A stretch of DNA of 64,000 bases from Phragmites australis (Eukaryota > Streptophyta > Magnoliopsida > Poales > Poaceae): positions 4,094,501-4,158,500 of the forward strand of contig NC_084922.1 of assembly GCF_958298935.1 (NCBI RefSeq), given 5' to 3'. The notes beneath the pieces were generated by a model. That model ran no database searches, was not told the origin of the DNA, and worked only from the letters and a program-made list of their open reading frames with translations. The position numbers were made by a program, and so were the translations under genes. Positions within the stretch are counted from its first letter, which is position 1, and each line of letters opens with the position of its first letter. Shown here one piece after another: positions 62,911 to 64,000 of this stretch.

Positions 62911-64000
62911 TGACGATACTTAAATCCAATTTTATGGCCATAATTCACAACACTACCCCATAATCCAATTTGATAGATACACTACATTTGTTATGTTCAA
63001 ATTTTATCGTGGCTCATCATCTTTATGCAGGAAAAATCAAATCATCTTTATCGGGGCTGGGGTTCAGGGTGGTGAGAGCGGATCTAGAGGAAAGGCCAGG
63101 GTGATAGCTAGATCGGCGGTGGGGATTGGCGTAACGGTGGGACAAGGCAACGGTGGCACTGCCGAGGGCAATGGGAGGTGCCGCGGTGGGAAACTAAGTG
63201 ACGAACCCATTGCAAATGGGTTAGCGAGGCAATGAGAGACAGTGACGAATTTGGCGGCTCCCACCGCTAGAGATGTGGCAGGGGCACAAGGGAATGGTGG
63301 GGAGGTGCCGAGGTATGAGCAACGACGTGGAAGAAACCACTGGAGAGGATGGAAAGAAGAGGAACCACCGGAGGAAGAAACAAGGTGAGGGTCCGATTTA
63401 AGATAGAAGAGCTAAAAAAATCTTTTGAGAAAAGGGTGAGAATCACTTGAGTCGTGTGTAGACGGTCTGAAACATATGGTCAATAACATGAAACGTGGGT
63501 TCTTATATCTGAACCATAAAACATGTGATAGTTATAGTTTTCTTGTTTTTATGAGGCAAAAGTTCAGTACTAAATACTAATTTCTTCCTTCAGTGGCATG
63601 ACATTACAATTATCAAGTTTTCAATAGAGCTTAGGCTTAACCACCGAGCTAAGCAACCAAGCCAGCTCATGTCAGTGTGTGGCACTTCGCACCGTCACTG
63701 TATTTTGGTTGACCTGTGCTTCACTAAAGTATTTTTGTTTCTGTCCTCATGTGACTGATTGAGCCCCAATTTTAGCATCTTTCGCTTTCCATGCAGTCTC
63801 ACACATGAACATACAGCCAATGTCCACATTGCTCCAACAAACAGCTCGCAAATTGTTGATGAATTTTTATGCGTATGTCGGTATGTGAAGCTACCTAATT
63901 GTCCTGTGAGAATGTAATCATTATTGCTGTATCATCCAAAAAGAATCTTGAAACAGACGCAAAAGCTGCACGGACTTTCTGAGACCTTGGAAGACAAAAT
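62911..64000. other. Right-edge intergenic DNA, no gene seen
   Basis: A GC-rich block at about 63050-63400 has overlapping frames on both strands and resembles the one at 43910-44290. At about 63625-63660 the minus strand reads TTAGCTCGGTGGTTAAGCC, similar to a tRNA or SINE A box, but no B box follows. Nothing else is supported. Confidence 0.4.

Noticed and set aside
63625..63660. tRNA-like A box on the minus strand
   Set aside because: No B box or acceptor stem follows; at most an old SINE scrap.

Overview
The window is nuclear DNA from a grass (Poaceae). Its genes carry many short exons with GT-AG borders. Its GC-rich coding islands sit in AT-rich intergenic DNA. The repeats are grass types: a Stowaway-like MITE with CTCCCTCCG ends, a microsatellite-seated Micron-like pair, Mutator- and hAT-like MITEs, a tRNA-derived SINE, and LTR elements of a type I associate from memory with the grass Tat/RIRE2 lineage. 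I cannot name the species.

Four host genes can be rebuilt exon by exon. (1) A PHO1-family phosphate exporter, plus strand 28737-33927, 11 coding exons, 800 aa, apparently intact, with one GC-AG intron. (2) A lysine-rich arabinogalactan protein, minus strand 34402-35351, two exons, 229 aa, converging on PHO1. (3) An acetyl-CoA acetyltransferase (thiolase) locus, plus strand 45162-49883, 12 exons with every splice border kept but two in-frame stops, so probably a young pseudogene. (4) A PERK-type proline-rich receptor kinase, minus strand 54844-57835, 8 exons, 704 aa, apparently intact. The first 79 bases probably hold the start of a fifth gene that runs off the left edge.

Layout. 1-1300: possible gene start and upstream region of the edge gene. 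1300-13300: a mobile-element nest: tandem repeats, a decayed Helitron Rep/helicase gene, and a minus-strand Ty3/gypsy element reduced to a stop-ridden gag, a Met-tRNA primer-binding site and one LTR, into which a solo LTR of another family has jumped. 13300-28000: intergenic DNA with a SINE, hairpins, a Pack-MULE-like element carrying a UPF0496 gene fragment, decayed satellite-like repeats, and two nearly identical 379-bp elements in head-to-head orientation, each flanked by (TA)n. 28000-35600: PHO1 and AGP. 37004-43411: a Stowaway-like MITE split by a complete 6.1-kb non-autonomous LTR retrotransposon with TACGT target duplications; it is oriented on the minus strand but carries a plus-strand (antisense) ORF with its own TATA box. 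45162-57835: thiolase and PERK with MITEs and a hAT-like element between. 58000-64000: mostly repeats, including an 852-bp Mutator-type foldback element with a perfect 9-bp target duplication.

The host genes do not form a pathway; they are ordinary neighbours (phosphate export, cell-wall glycoprotein, isoprenoid precursor synthesis, wall-sensing kinase). I found no new biological system. The points most worth checking are the antisense ORF and promoter inside the LTR element, the palindromic Micron-like pair, the two-stop thiolase and the gene-capturing MULE.
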